Source of the DNA: Halichoerus grypus
Lineage: Eukaryota; Chordata; Mammalia; Carnivora; Phocidae
Length of the DNA: 64,000 nucleotides
Direction: 5' to 3'
Assembly (NCBI RefSeq): GCF_964656455.1
Contig: NC_135713.1
Span: forward strand, 193,062,187 to 193,126,186
Positions 51,861 to 64,000 of the stretch are shown here, piece by piece. Below the pieces are notes generated by a model. The model did no database searches and was not told the origin of the DNA. It was given only the letters and a program-made list of their open reading frames with translations. Position numbers and translations under genes: made by a program. How positions within the stretch are numbered: position 1 is the stretch's first letter; the number at the start of each line of letters is the position of its first letter.

Positions 51861-52659
51861 AGGATTTTCTCCCATAAACAAAAATCACTATCAGGTCTTT
51901 CCCATCAAGAATGTCTCCTCTTTTGAACTGACATCAATACATAGTTGATAATAGCAATGAAGAAAGGCGCGTTATCAGTATAAGATGAGAAATACAACAT
52001 GTGAGAAGAGTAGCTGTGAGTAGTTGTAGTCTACTAACCCAGAGCTCTGCAGTAAGTCTCAGCCATGGCAGGAAACACCCCCGCCCCCCCTCCATGGGGA
52101 CCCAGGCAAGGACACAGATGTTACATAGCTTACACAAAACTTACTCAGGAAAACCCAGGCTCACCCAGCACACATAAAACGGGTCATAATTAACATCACA
52201 CCACAGAAGGTACTTAAGCAGTTGGTTTAGAATTATACAATTCCTTAAAGTTCACAACTTAAAAATCTTCTGGCTCAAATCCCAACTTTTTCAAGATTTC
52301 TCTGACCCTCTGAAAGTACATCTGTGAACTTGACATTAATCACGTACATCTCAAAGGCAAGAGTTTATTTTGTTTACACACGCTCTCCTTGGTCTCAATA
52401 TCCCCACAGGATGCACACTGCAAAGAGTAGTTACTAAAACAATCACCTAAATAAGTAGGGAGGGTGAAAGGAGAGAAGGGGAAAGGCAACCTCTTCAGAA
52501 GGTATTCCATTCCTAACTCCTAAATCTTTATTTCTATATCAAAACAATACTGTTAAAAAAAAAAAAATTGAAATCTTCATCCTTTCCCTTTACTGACTGA
52601 AAATACTATGCTGAGATTCAATGTTACCCCCAAAGACACTCACTCTGTAAGTATGGGGA

Positions 52660-52850
52660 ACAGGTCTGGCTTCACATTCTGGCTCTACCCTCATTTAAAT
52701 TATTTATGTTGTTCCTCAATTTCCTCATCTGCAAATAACAGAGCCTACCACAAAAGGCTGCTTGATGATTAAATAAAATACTTACAATTACTTAGCCTAG
52801 TGCCTGATACAAACACCCATTATTTGCACTATTATTATAACCTATAGACA
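52660..52850 (+). repeat. MIR SINE
   Basis: TTCACATTCTGGCTCTACCC, CAATTTCCTCATCTGCAAATAA, TGATTAAATAAAATACTTAC, CCTAGTGCCTGATACA. Confidence 0.75.
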
Positions 52851-53069
52851 AAAAGCAAATATAAAAGGAATAAATTTCAGTAAGACTTCTTAATGCACAG
52901 GAAAAATATAAAGCAAATAGTTCCCTAAAACATCACTATACTTGAGGACCCATGCCCATAAAAATGGACATGGCAAATCTAGTTAGCACTCAATATTAGC
53001 TGTAACTGCTATAAACTACCAAAGCTTAGAACTTTTCTTTAATTTTTGCTATATGTTTAGATTTACTTT

Positions 53070-53243
53070 TTTGGGTGTGGGGGTAAAGAGCACAAGTGAG
53101 GGGTGGAGGGGCAGAGGGAGAGAATCCTAAGCAGGCTCCATGCCCAGCACAAAGCCCAATGCGGGGCTTGATTTCACAACCCTGAGATCATGAGCCAAAA
53201 TCAAGAGTTCGACACCTAACCAACTGAGCCACCTAGGCACCCC
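53070..53243 (-). mobile_element. Older SINEC
   Basis: AAAGAGCACAAGTGAGGGG, GAGATCATGAGCCAAAATC and CTGAGCCACCTAGGCACCCC. Target duplication TAGATTTACTTTT. Confidence 0.92.
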
Positions 53244-53269
53244 TAGATTTACTTTTAATACTGCATGAT

Positions 53270-53505
53270 GTTACTTACAATAAAAAGAAAGCAAACCAAA
53301 TGCCCGACAACTTGTTTAAAGTATGCAACAGCCATACAACGGAATACCATGCAACCATAAATAATAACAATGTAGAACTACATTTACTGACTTGAAAAAG
53401 TGCTTGCTCCACTGTTAAATGAAAAAACAGGTGTTACAAAAAACAAAACTCATACTATGGGCTCATTTTTGTCTAAAAAAAAGTAGGTGGTTAAGATTCT
53501 TTTGT
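53270..53505 (+). mobile_element. Old L1 3' fragment
   Basis: It contains the degraded L1 tail motif ACGGAATACCATGCAACCATAAATAA and the following 3' UTR-like sequence. Boundaries are uncertain. Confidence 0.5.
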
Positions 53506-53824
53506 CTTTTGTTTTCTAGCATATATATTGTCTCAACCATAAACATCTATTACTTGCATTAAAAAAGGAAAAGAAGCAAAAATAATGCAAATTCTTAACC
53601 AAAAAATCTGAGTAAGGCAAAATGTCAAGGTAACTTTCATAAATTTAACATACTGAGCAAAATGTTCATTAAAGCAATGATTCCCATCCCACTTGAATTC
53701 CAAAAGCTTCACTCTTCAATTTAAAGCAGAGAAAGACTCTCAAGCAGTTTTACAAAAACAGAACTTATGATAAATAACCTTTCTCCAAAGAATACAAAGC
53801 ATTAAAAGCTATAATTAACTTATT

Positions 53825-53900
53825 AATCCTCATAACAACCTGGGCAGGTTTCAGGATGGGATTATAACTTCCAATTTACTAGTGGGGACAGATAATATTA
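53825..53900 (-). repeat. MIR SINE fragment
   Basis: AATCCTCATAACAACCTGGG followed by a degraded antisense MIR piece. Confidence 0.45.
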
Positions 53901-54420
53901 AGTTGTACCGTACGTTCAGAATAAAGAAACCTAAAATATCCCAATTTTTAGTTCATTTAATAAACCACAATCTGACACATGCTGTCACTGACATTAATTA
54001 AGATCCTGCAGTAAGTTTGAAGAAACCCCAAAAAAGGGCTATAAAAGATTGAGCTAGGTATTAATGGTTCTCCTCCCAGTTCCGAGGAAGCATTTTGGGG
54101 ACTGGAAGATGTCAGATGGGTTCAGCAGGCAAACACATTTGGGGAAAACTGTCCTGATGGAGATTCACAATGCATTTCATCAGACTGAATACTTAAATGT
54201 TTGCCTTTACCAAACCAAATGAACATTCTTTTTTCCCATTACACCTATTAGTATCTTGCAGAACACTGTTCTGAAGGATACAAGTTGGGATAAAGTTCAA
54301 TTATGTGACCTTCAGGGTCTCTTCCTATGCTTATGATTCTATTAGTCTAAATTGAAATACAGGTTCAAGGAAAAACTTCCACCTAACACAAGTAGCACTT
54401 GGGAAGCAAAAATATACCCC

Positions 54421-54637
54421 TAGGGCAGTTTCTCAACACTAGCACTATTGCCATCCTGTGCCAAATAATTTTTTTGTGGTGGGGGAGGGGCCTCTCCTTT
54501 AGCAGCATCCCTGGCTCCACCCACTAGATGCCAGTAGCACCCTTCTACCAGTAATGACAACCAAAATCACCTCCAGACACGTCACATGTCCCCTAGGGGG
54601 CAAAATCACATGTTCCAATAGAAAACCACTGCCTAGA
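54421..54637 (-). mobile_element. hAT-Charlie MITE, same family as 27112-27351
   Basis: Reverse orientation. It contains CACCCACTAGATGCCAGTAGC and CCTCCAGACACGTCACATG, with ends CAGTTTCTCAACACTAG and GAAAACCACTGC. Confidence 0.75.
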
Positions 54638-55129
54638 TACAGACTTTATACATACATATTTTTTTTTTAACTGTTGTCCTCATAAATGTTTTCTTTGCAG
54701 AAAGCAAAACATATCTAGCTGCTTCAAATACTCCACATCTACAAATGAAAACCTTGTCTTATTCCTTTAGAGTTCCCAAGACAGGACTCCAGGTATACAA
54801 GAACAATCTGGCAGCATCCACCTTGCAAAAATGTTGATAAGCTGCAGAGACCCAAGGAGAGGGGTATGGCCACTGGGCTGGCCAACAAACCACACTTTCA
54901 CTGGAAACAGAAGCACAAATCAGATGCGGAAGAAAAGTCTGCCCATAATGTGGCTTCTATTAGTCTCTTCCCCACCATTACCTCATTACTCTGCACTAAG
55001 TAAAGAAATAGGAGCAGGAAGGATGGTTAGGGAAGTGTCCATGAGGTTGTCAAAATTTCAACTGAAACTTGAAAATTAGCTAAAATATCATCACGTAAAA
55101 GGCTATAGCAAGAGAATGGTAATGTGGCA

Positions 55130-55480
55130 TTCTTGTGAAAGGAAATGGCATGGGAAAAGGCAAGGCTGTGGGAAAACATAGGACATCCTGGAGGCTAAAA
55201 GAAATGATCAATTTACTTGAAATATAAAGCATATTTTAACGGAGGAAACAGTACAGAAAAAAGTGGAAAGGCAGTCTAAAGCCAGATCATTAATGGACAA
55301 CCTTGAATAGCCACCCTTAACTCACACTTAAAGGCAGCAGAATGTCATTAAAGGTTTTTCAAATAGGAAGTGACACACCAGAACTGTGCTTTAGAGACCA
55401 GGTGGACAGGATGGATTAAAAGAAAGTAAAAAGGCAAAGAGCACTGATGAAGCTACAGCAGTAACCCAGACAGGGTGCAG
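55130..55480 (-). repeat. Probable L2 LINE fragment, antisense
   Basis: AAGGTTTTTCAAATAGGAAGTGACACACC and AAGCTACAGCAGTAACCCAGAC match antisense L2 phrases. Confidence 0.45.
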
Positions 55481-55719
55481 CCAGGAGCACAACTAAGGTG
55501 GTCACCACAGCAGAATCAGCAAAGTTTCCCCTCCAAGCTTAAACACAGAAGTTGGAAGGGGCTAAAGTTTGCAGAAGGGCCAAATAAACGACACAAACAA
55601 AATGTGAAGGCTCTTAAAGACAGAAGACTCTCTTTCCTTCATAACTTCATCTCCTTCATGATGAAATCCTTCCATTTATTTCTCATAAGGCTATTCGGGT
55701 GGTATATCCTTTCTATTCC

Positions 55720-56110
55720 TAACCTTATCAACCCAAACCCAGTCTGGGGCCTCATTAACTCACACCTAAATTATGCTAATAACTTCTTGACAGCCTTGGT
55801 CCTTCAATCTGGTCCGTACCTTTTTATTACCTCACTTCTCTACTCTGGAATAGCTCCTCGTGCATTTCTCAGAAGTCCAAATTCTCCAAGATGAAATTTA
55901 ACACAGTATCACAGCAAATGGATCAGGTGCAGTGGACCTAGAACTCCCCCAGATTCCCAACTCCATAAACTCTGCCTATGCTGCAGCTTCTACCTGGAAG
56001 ACCCTTCTAACTTTTAGGCTCAAAATTTAATTAATACTTCAATACATGGCATTTCCACAAAAACTTTTCCAGACTGTTCAGATTCACATCTCTCTCTTCC
56101 TGCTTAAATT
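55720..56110 (+). repeat. L2 LINE fragment
   Basis: TGCTAATAACTTCTTGACAGCC, TTCTCCAAGATGAAATTTAAC, GCTGCAGCTTCTACCTGGAAG. The 139-residue ORF overlapping it (55475-55894) is a by-product. Confidence 0.6.
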
Positions 56111-56140
56111 GTACGATGCACTTAAAAAGTCAACATCACT

Positions 56141-56328
56141 CGGGCGCCTGGGTGGCTCAGATGGTTAAGCGTCTGCCTTCGGCTCAGGTCATGATCCCAG
56201 AGTCCTGGGATCGAGTCCCGCGCATCGGACTCCCTGCTCCACGGGAAGCCTGCTTCTCCCTCTGCCTCTCTCTCTCTCTCTCTCTGTCTCTCATGAATAA
56301 ATAAATAAAATCTTTAAAAAAAAAAAAA
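56141..56328 (+). mobile_element. SINEC, full length; last SINE before the right end
   Basis: GGGCGCCTGGGTGGCTCAG with the CAGATGGTTAAGCG variant and a CT repeat. Target duplication AAAAAGTCAACATCACT. Confidence 0.95.
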
Positions 56329-56989
56329 GTCAACATCACTCAATTCAAACTATCTGAATGTTCCCCAATTGTCAATTTATGAATTCTAGTTCCACGATGG
56401 CGAAGTTCCTTAGCATCCTTCTTAGGCATGCTAACTTTACCTAAAGCTTGGAACACAGTAAGCACTGTGGGTACTTAGTGACTGGGCTACAGCAGTCAAA
56501 AGACAACATTTTGCTACCCAGAGAAAGATGAGGAAATTCTAATGAAGAAACTAACACACTCGAAATAATGGGAAAGGATTTGAGAGATGATCCACGAAGA
56601 CCTCGTATGAACCAAGTGGTACATGTACACCTTCTCAAGAAGAGAAAGAGAGGAAGAATGCAGCTATGTAGTGATCTCTGATAAAGTACTGAAAGCTACA
56701 TAATGGGACACATTGCAAAGTATTTCTTTTACGTGGAAACAAATGTTTTGTTATGGAATACAATAGAGAATAGGAGGCAAACTTTTTATTATAAAATGAA
56801 CTAATGGGGACTGCACCCACCCTAGTCCCTGACATGTTCCCATGCCAACAGGGCTTCTTATAACTGAATACGGTTTTGGTTTATAATTACTAAGGGAAAC
56901 ACAGCTCTGACGGGAGGATAGGTTATTATTACGACAGCTGTTCACTAACATTAACTAACCTTTTACTATGTCATTGTACTGTTTTATAC

Positions 56990-57180
56990 ATATGCTCTCA
57001 TTTAATCCTCACAACAACATTAAAAAGCAAGTACTCTTACTCTCGTTTTATAGATGAGGAACCTTGATGCTCAAAAGTTAAGTAATGTGCCCAAGATCAA
57101 ACAACTCCTAAGCTGCAGAAGGAGGATTCCAATTCAAACCTCTAGATCTAAAACCCATGCTTTTAACTACTATCTTAAGT
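56990..57180 (-). repeat. MIR SINE
   Basis: TCATTTAATCCTCACAACAAC, TTTATAGATGAGGAACCTTG, AGTTAAGTAATGTGCCCAAG, then AACCCATGCTTTTAACTACTAT. Confidence 0.8.
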
Positions 57181-57189
57181 AGCTGAAGG

Positions 57190-57530
57190 CTAGGTTTAAA
57201 CTGGAAGAGCCTTCATTGCTAGACACTAGACTTGGAATTTTAGTCTTTAGACGAAAGTCAGTGAGGGAACACCAACTGATGATCTCCAATAAACATTTTA
57301 TGAAAATGCCTACAACATTCAAATCACCACACTAAGTGCCTACAAGAATGAAAAGGACCACTCAAGACAGACACTACTGTGTGATCAGGGAATCCCAGGG
57401 AACCACATTAAGGGGCCCTCACACAAGCCAAATCAGTAGGGTCATAAAAGGCTTCCCAAAGGAGGCAGTATCTTAGTTGAAACCTAAAGAGTAAGTAGGG
57501 AGGGCCCAGCATCACTCATAACAGCTACTT
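57190..57530 (-). repeat. Possible L2 LINE fragment, antisense
   Basis: ATAAAAGGCTTCCCAAAGGAGGCAGTATC and GAAACCTAAAGAGTAAGTAGGG are reminiscent of antisense L2. Confidence 0.4.
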
Positions 57531-57929
57531 CAAGAATCCCATATCCAAACCCATTCCCTGCCCCCAACACCAAATCCAAAACCAATTCCTGTCGCTCAAC
57601 ATTCCCCATGTGAGTGAATACTGATCCCAACTACTGATTTACCATCTATCATAGATAACTCATTTAAGCACATACTAATGCCACATACAAATAATAAAAA
57701 GACTATAGGAGCAGCTTCATTAACGACAAAGATAAGAGGATAGAAAGTAGGTGCAAAGGTAAAACCAGATGATAAATACTGTGCTTTGCGTGAAGGGGTC
57801 AAGGAAGGGTTCCAGAAAGAGAGGACATTCTGACTGAATTTTGAAGGCTGAGTAGGGAGGGTTCAATAGGTAGAATGATAGGCACATTCATTCCATCCTA
57901 ATGCCACTGCCTCAGTTCACAGCCTCATT

Positions 57930-58555
57930 ATGTACTACAGTAATTCAGGCAGTAATAATTTCCCAACTGTTCTTTCTTCCTGTCTCAGCAAGCCTTCAAT
58001 CTAGCGTCCACTACCAAAATGATTATTAGAAAGGAAGGAGAAAGAGACATAAATCTGACCATGCTGTGATCCTCTTAAAAATCTTTCAATGACTCTAAGG
58101 TAAGGATGAATCCGAACTCCCTACACAGCATATATCTGGCCCCTTTTTACACTCAGCTTCATCTCCAACCTGTCCCCACTCCAGCCACCTGAATCTTATT
58201 TATAGCTCCAGGCTCTTTCCATGCCCTTGCACCTTTGCCCACACTACTCTTTCTTTTCAAGGTTCACTTCCAAGATCACATGCTCTTTCAAGTATTCCCC
58301 ATTCATTACAGGTTGAGTTAGGGGTCCTTCCCTCTCTAGGGTCTTATCTGCACTCTCATGACACCCTGGGCAACAGCTCATAATGTAATATAAACTCCCA
58401 ATCTTGTCTGTCCCCTCCTTCCCTAGACTGTACACGTCTCTTTAAAAAAAAAAAAAAAAAAAAAAAAGGAGGGGGAGGGTTATGGCTTGTTTTATCTCTA
58501 TCCCCCACATGTAGCACTGTGCCTGGCAGAAAGAAGACCAATACACGTTAGGTAA
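57930..58555 (+). repeat. L2 LINE 3' fragment
   Basis: GACCATGCTGTGATCCTCTTAAAAATC, CCATGCCCTTGCACCTTTGC, AGCACTGTGCCTGGCAGAAAG. An A-run of about 25 sits at 58442-58467. Confidence 0.75.
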
Positions 58556-58769
58556 CCTGAGTACTGTATGTTGAATGCATCAGATGGGGATCCATTATGA
58601 AGTTAATAGAATGTCTGATCATAAAGATAACAACCTAACGAGAAGCAGGCATCAAGTGAATCTAGGACAGACTTCATCTACCTCAGGTTCCAGTCATTTA
58701 CAATGCCAAGCACCTGCACTCAGACTGGCAAACTTTTTAAACTATTAAATTTGGTTACATAAGCCTTTT

Positions 58770-59070
58770 GAAAGCAGTATCTACCAAAAATTTTAATGCA
58801 ATTACCCAAACATTTACCTAGTAACTGCACTTCTAGGAACCTATCCAACAGAAAATACTCTCATAGGTAAAGAAATATGCATAATTCTTTCACTGAAAAA
58901 TTGTAACACAAGGAAAAAAACTGAACTTAAAAGACACACTAGAATACTATGCAGTTATTTAAAAGAGAACTGCATAATTTAATTTGAAAATCCTCTATGA
59001 TACACAGCTACATAAAAAAAAGCCACATAACAAGTATAATCCCATTTGTGTTTAAAAACATATAAACAGA
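58770..59070 (+). mobile_element. Old L1 3' fragment
   Basis: L1-like phrases CCTAGTAACTGCACTTCTAGG, GAATACTATGCAGTTATTTAAAAG and CATTTGTGTTTAAAAACAT in sense order. No ORF remains. Confidence 0.6.
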
Positions 59071-61354
59071 GAACTGTTTCGAAAGATGACTATGTATCAA
59101 AGTATTTATTGGAGTTTTATCCTATTTCTACCCTATCATCTGAATTCAAATTTCCTACCAATCTAGCTCACAAAAGAAAGAAAAATGTATTTTTATCTCA
59201 TTTCTTTCTAACAAACTCTAATAATACAAGTGTTTCTGAACAATCCTAAAACCAGATACTGCTTGAAGGGTCCAAGCAATTCAAAAACTTACCTTATCCC
59301 TGAAGAGTTTTGAATTAATGATAAAAAAAAAAAACTTTTCCAATGCCAGGAAAATGTTAAAAGTTAATACTAACATCCTCCTTTCATTCACTTGGGAGGC
59401 CAAAGGGAAAACTAAGAGGTAAGCAGTAAATCAGTAACTGAAAAACAGCAGTCCAGTTTTTTTGATATATGCTTGAGGTCTTCAAACATCCTCAGTTGTC
59501 CATGGTAATGTATGAACAGTTTAATGAAACTTCCCTGACATTTCAACTTAATCAACTAGTATTTCTACAAAGCCTCTCTACTAGCAAACATCAGAAACTA
59601 AACTAATTAGCTTTCACCTCTATCCCTTCACACCCTCCGGGGGAGGTGCTAATAAGCAGTTACAAAGGCCAAATAGCAAATAGCAAGAGAAAGCATACGT
59701 ATCAGTTTTTAGCAATTTTTGGTTTAACATCCTAACAACAAAATTGTTATTCATCTTTTTTATTCCTCAACATTTGCCCTCCAACTGAATTTAACCAGGT
59801 CTGACCTTAAGCTGCTCCTTTTTTAAAAAGAATTTAAAAGATGAGGGGCTCCATTAAGTTTGATACTACTCAACTTTTTCCAAACAAGGGAAGAATATGC
59901 TGTATTTAAAATTCAGAAGGAGATCTCATTTGGGATTCCTGTTCAAGTAACAAGAACCAGAGTTTTTGATAACATTTAGATAAAACTGCACTGAATTTAC
60001 CTCCACCTTATTACATTTCCTGACTCCCAAAAGCTTGGGGTGGCAACAGTAATTCTAAAAAAATTAGAACTAGAGAAAAAAGGCAAGTTTACAATCAACA
60101 ACAATAAAATGTATAGCTAAATAATTCTCAGCTAAATAACTCCCTAGGGGGTCGGGCATTCAAATGTTAAAATTTTATGGAGCTAGCTTAAAATCTTGGA
60201 AAAGCAAGGCTTGCAGAAGGTAACATTCATTGAACAGCTACTATGTGCCAGACACTGCAACCCAACAACAACAACAAAAAAAACAAGAATTTAAAACGTC
60301 TCCACCTTGAAGGCCTCCCGGCATAAAAAAGTTTAAAATCTTCATATATGCTCTTTAAGTTTCTCGTTCAGACTACGCAAGCTTATTTTTCATTCATGAA
60401 TTATCAGTTGTGCTCTCTACACTGAAGTTGGTTTCCTCATACTCTGCGTTTTTAGCTTTACCTTTATTCTATCAAAGACATGTAAAAGGTTAACACACAT
60501 AAAAAGTACCTATTTCAGTTCTTTTTGGAAAATCACATCAACTGGCTTATTTTCTTCTATACATTTTACCCTACATTGTAAAAGACAAGCACATGGCATA
60601 ATGTAGGAACAAATGATAACTGAACTAATAACTAACAGAGACCCTTCCATACATCTTTTTCCTATGACCCACAAACTGCAAGTGACACCCAAGGATACCA
60701 CTTACTTTCTACCCCTTCTTGTGGCCTTCAAAATTGAGTTGGTGACCTCTGCTACAGTGGGATATTTGTCTTTTCTAATTCATACTGTCTTTTTGATCTC
60801 ACATTCCAGGGAGTAGGAAGTACTGATGAAAGAATTTTATTTTGTGTTATGAATTATTGCACTCAGGCAGGAGTATTTTTGCACAACTTTTAGTATGCCC
60901 AGAGGCTAATAAGCATTTATTAGGATAGAAACTATAATTCAAACATACATCTTCAGAATCAACATGAAGACTCAAAAACTAGTCTGAATTTAGATTTCCA
61001 GAAAGTATTTAAAGTCCTATTTTAGGAAAAGGACATGGTCCAAGTACTCATTGCACTGACACAGTAGGCAAGCCAGGTGTTTAGGCCATTTTATTAGAGA
61101 CACCTGCACTGTACTCTTTCGTAAAGTGATCAAGTAAAACGGGACAAAAGTTAAAATATGCTTCCTGAGACATGGAACAGTTTAACCAATCAAGCCAGAA
61201 ACTTCATCTAAAAGAGAGAAAGAGGGTGGTGAAAAGGTGCTTTAAAACTAAATAAACCACTCAATGACAAGATTTATTCCGGGGCAATCCACAAAAGACC
61301 ACATACTTAGCGTGTACTATTCCCTCCTTTCCAAACTCAGGGGAGATATCCTTT

Positions 61355-61373
61355 GGGGGGGGTGGGGGTGGGA
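61355..61373. repeat. G-rich tract with quadruplex potential
   Basis: Runs of eight, five and three G separated by single T. Four GGG tracts can be drawn within 19 bases. Confidence 0.8.
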
Positions 61374-64000
61374 ATCAATTTTTAAAAATCTCTCTCCAGG
61401 AAGGAAGTCACTTAGTTTCTGTATCTTAACAGCTTCACCAAGAAAAAAATAACCCCTACCAACTCCCCCAAGGAAGCTGACTAAATATAAGAGGAATAGG
61501 CATTACTCTTTAAACAAAGGATTTTCAATAACTTGTTTTGAAAATCCAATATGGACTAGCATATTTTTTACATTTTAAAATTGCTTTTCCAGTATAACAA
61601 GGCAACTAAGCTTTACTCCACTCAATGCTAAAATACCTTCTCAAACCAGCATCACCACTCATAATGGCCCTATGTTTACAGTTTACATAATTCTGGTTAT
61701 GTCAAACAGAACAAATCTAAAACTTGTTATTCACCTTAAAATACAATTAAAATCTGTGGTCAACCCAATAAAATGGAGAGGATGTAGAAACACTGCTTAC
61801 AGTGTAGCATTACTAAAGAAGAAAGAGTACTGGCAGTGTTTGAAGAAGAAAAAAAAAATGGAAGTATTTTCCTTTCTTCTCACCTTGATAAAAGCTCAAA
61901 AGTGAACTAGGCTTACTCATTTTCCAGCTTCCAGAATTTTCCTCAACAGGATAATGATAAGTCTAACAATCAAAGAATGTTCTGCAGGTTTAACCACAGA
62001 AATAACGTGTGTAGGCAGGAATAAAAAAAATCAGACAAAAATTTAACATCTCACTTTGGTAAAGCACAAAAGTCAAATACTAACGTTCTGAATAAGGCTT
62101 TCAGGAAAGATGCAGGGACACTTCTAAATACTTCATTCAACAGATTCATGTAAGTGGAAGGACCAAAAGCCCTGCCTTACCTCAAACTCTATCAATAATT
62201 AATTGATCACTCTCTTAACTGTCTACAGACACAAATCAAAAAGTTATTTTATATATACTTAAATGTAGTAGTCCTCAGAAACCATCTTCACTATAATACA
62301 GATGTTAAGAATCGCTGTCACATCTAACGTTTCCCTCCAAGTAGTGCATACTTGAGAAATAAAAAGTTAACCACCTCAAATCATGAGATCACTAACAAAT
62401 ATATCAAATACGGGAAAGGTCAAAGAAATTGCAATACTCTGTTGGAGAAACAAAGCGGAAATCAAAATCAAAATTTCATGACTGAGAACAGTTACCCCAC
62501 ATATAATACATTTTTTAAATTCCCAAGGGATGAGCATTTTTACCTTGCCTTATTTTTAGAACTACACATCACACTGTACATATCACATGACATGATGTAA
62601 CTGTTAGCAAAGAAAATGGCCCAAACCATTAAAAATATACATGATAAAAGGAAATGAATCAATGCACTTAAGAATCACTACATTTCATTTTTACTTTTTT
62701 TTTAAAGATATTTGCTAACTCACTGTACTTTTTTTTAATTGGAAAAGTAGCTAGTAACCTATGTAAAACAAGAGAAAAACATACTTGATATTTTATAATA
62801 TAGAAATTTACCCAATTATTGGGAAAACTGAGATGAAGAAACATATAATGAAACAATTCTTCTAAACCTCAAGGATTAAAAGCAAAAATTCTCTGGATCA
62901 AAAATGCAACAGAAACATGATGAAATACCTTTAGGTGGAAAACAATTATTACTCAAAAGTATTCCCTGTTGTTGGGAGAAAAAAATAGTTTTAACTGACA
63001 ATGGCTGCAGACAACTGAAAATTTCTAAATTGGTCAGGCAGTTTATTAGAAAAGGAACCAAGTATATCGTATAGAAGGGGGAGGGGAAAACACACCCACT
63101 TAAGCCTTTGTAAACAGTGGTACTTAAAAGACCCAAGAAGCTGGGAAAAATCAGAACTACAGACTATTCTAAAAAATGCAAAACATATTCCAACGTACTA
63201 CTTTCCATACTTGAAAGGGCTTTAGAGACAAAAGTTCAGTAACAATCTATAACTATATCATGATTATGCAAGGCAAAGATTATGTAATTTTATCATTTAT
63301 TATAAATGTTCTCCTACTCTCAAACTAAAACAACTAAAATGTTTTGATCTCTCCAATGGGGAGAGGGTAGGTTCTTCTGGACTACAATTTAAAAATATAA
63401 ACACACACCCCAAAACAAACAAAAAAACACAATGATTGCTAGCCACGTGACAAAGGAGATGGCAACACCAGGATTGTGAATGGAGGGGAGGGAGCGAGGC
63501 AGGAGGACTAGGAAGATTTCTCGGAACTTTGGGGAGCTCGGGATTCGGGTCTCCCGACCCTTAAGGTACCAAACTCTAGCCCTACAAGTTGTATCGTTAA
63601 CATTCTCAAATACAGTTTTATTAACAGATCAGGAAAAATGCTCCAGTGGACCTCCAGAATAAAAGGGGGGAAAATCAGAGGAAAGAGAGCAATTTAAAGT
63701 GGCGCCATCATGTCACCCCTTCTCCCCTAAGGCAATCTATAAGCAATAGTTAAGTAACGTGTTTCTCCAAAAAACCACACTGGGATCCCGACAATGGAAA
63801 ACAAAAGGATTTTTAAGTAAAATATGAGGGTAAGGTTGTTTATCGGATGGAAAACAATCAAACTATTTGCTGAAGAATCAAAAGACAGTCAGCCGGAAAA
63901 CAGGCCCCCCAAACTCACTTAAAAGCAAATAAATGCCTCTTCCTCTTTAGTTTTTTTAAAAAACAAACAAACACGTCCGCCTGAGGGAGACTAGATCTGA

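Larger units (their letters stand above)
47773..64000 (-). other. KANSL1: KANSL1 intron 1 (5' part lies outside the window)
   Basis: The sequence upstream of the exon 2 acceptor on the transcribed strand. No 5' UTR exon is convincingly visible. Repeats run to about 56330; beyond that there are only MIR, L2 and old L1 fragments. Stretches with nothing recognised: 47773-48128, 51130-51650, 51865-52650, 53510-53820, 53905-54420, 54640-55125, 56335-56985, 57530-57925 and 59075-64000. CpG dinucleotides become more frequent around 63480-63560 and 63700-64000, hinting that the promoter CpG island lies just outside. Confidence 0.65.

Noticed and set aside
55475..55894. 139-residue plus-strand ORF
   Set aside because: It spans antisense-like and sense L2 LINE sequence, and has no recognisable domain, splice context or biased composition. 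It is taken as chance reading through repeats.
63480..63662. Possible first exon or CpG island of KANSL1
   Set aside because: CpG is locally raised, but there is no convincing donor, TATA or dense CpG cluster inside the window. The island is more likely further right.

Overview
The window is mammalian nuclear DNA, AT-rich and dominated by interspersed repeats. It carries about 34 copies or fragments of the carnivore tRNA-Lys-derived SINE (SINEC/CAN-SINE). Nearly all have the head GGCGCCTGGGTGGCTCAG, and many have the shortened CAGTCGTTAAGCG variant instead of the dog-type head. This points to an arctoid carnivore (bear, seal or mustelid lineage); the species cannot be fixed from what is visible. 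It is not bacterial, and no operon, CRISPR array, integron or phage was found.

The only protein-coding gene recognised is KANSL1, on the minus strand. Its first coding exon (exon 2 in the usual numbering) lies at 46401-47772. It has a clean polypyrimidine tract and AG acceptor at its 5' side and a GTGAGT donor at its 3' side, and it encodes the first 429 codons plus two bases of codon 430. KANSL1 is the scaffold of the nuclear NSL histone acetyltransferase complex (KAT8/MOF). By analogy with the human gene, 1-46400 is part of the very long intron 2 and 47773-64000 is part of intron 1. The promoter and CpG island are probably just beyond the right edge.

Layout: 1-46400 is intron 2, packed with SINEs, L1 and L2 fragments, MIRs, hAT-Charlie and Tigger DNA transposon remnants, a processed HNRNPC retropseudogene (15700-16720, with a 16-bp target-site duplication) and a retroposed U6 snRNA pseudogene (41073-41170). 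46401-47772 is the KANSL1 exon. 47773-56330 is repeat-rich intron 1, including an L1 inserted in the terminal repeat of a hAT-Charlie transposase remnant (49761-51124). 56330-64000 has no SINE and becomes locally richer in CpG near its right end.

No undescribed biological system was found. The most informative observations are structural: an internally deleted HNRNPC retrocopy, a SINE dimer sharing one target-site duplication, inverted SINE pairs that should fold in KANSL1 pre-mRNA, a palindrome next to a 49-bp tandem duplication spanning a SINE head, and a strong bias of SINEs to lie antisense to KANSL1. Repeat boundaries are read by eye and are accurate to roughly 5-30 bases unless a target-site duplication is given. 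Family names come from remembered consensus sequences.
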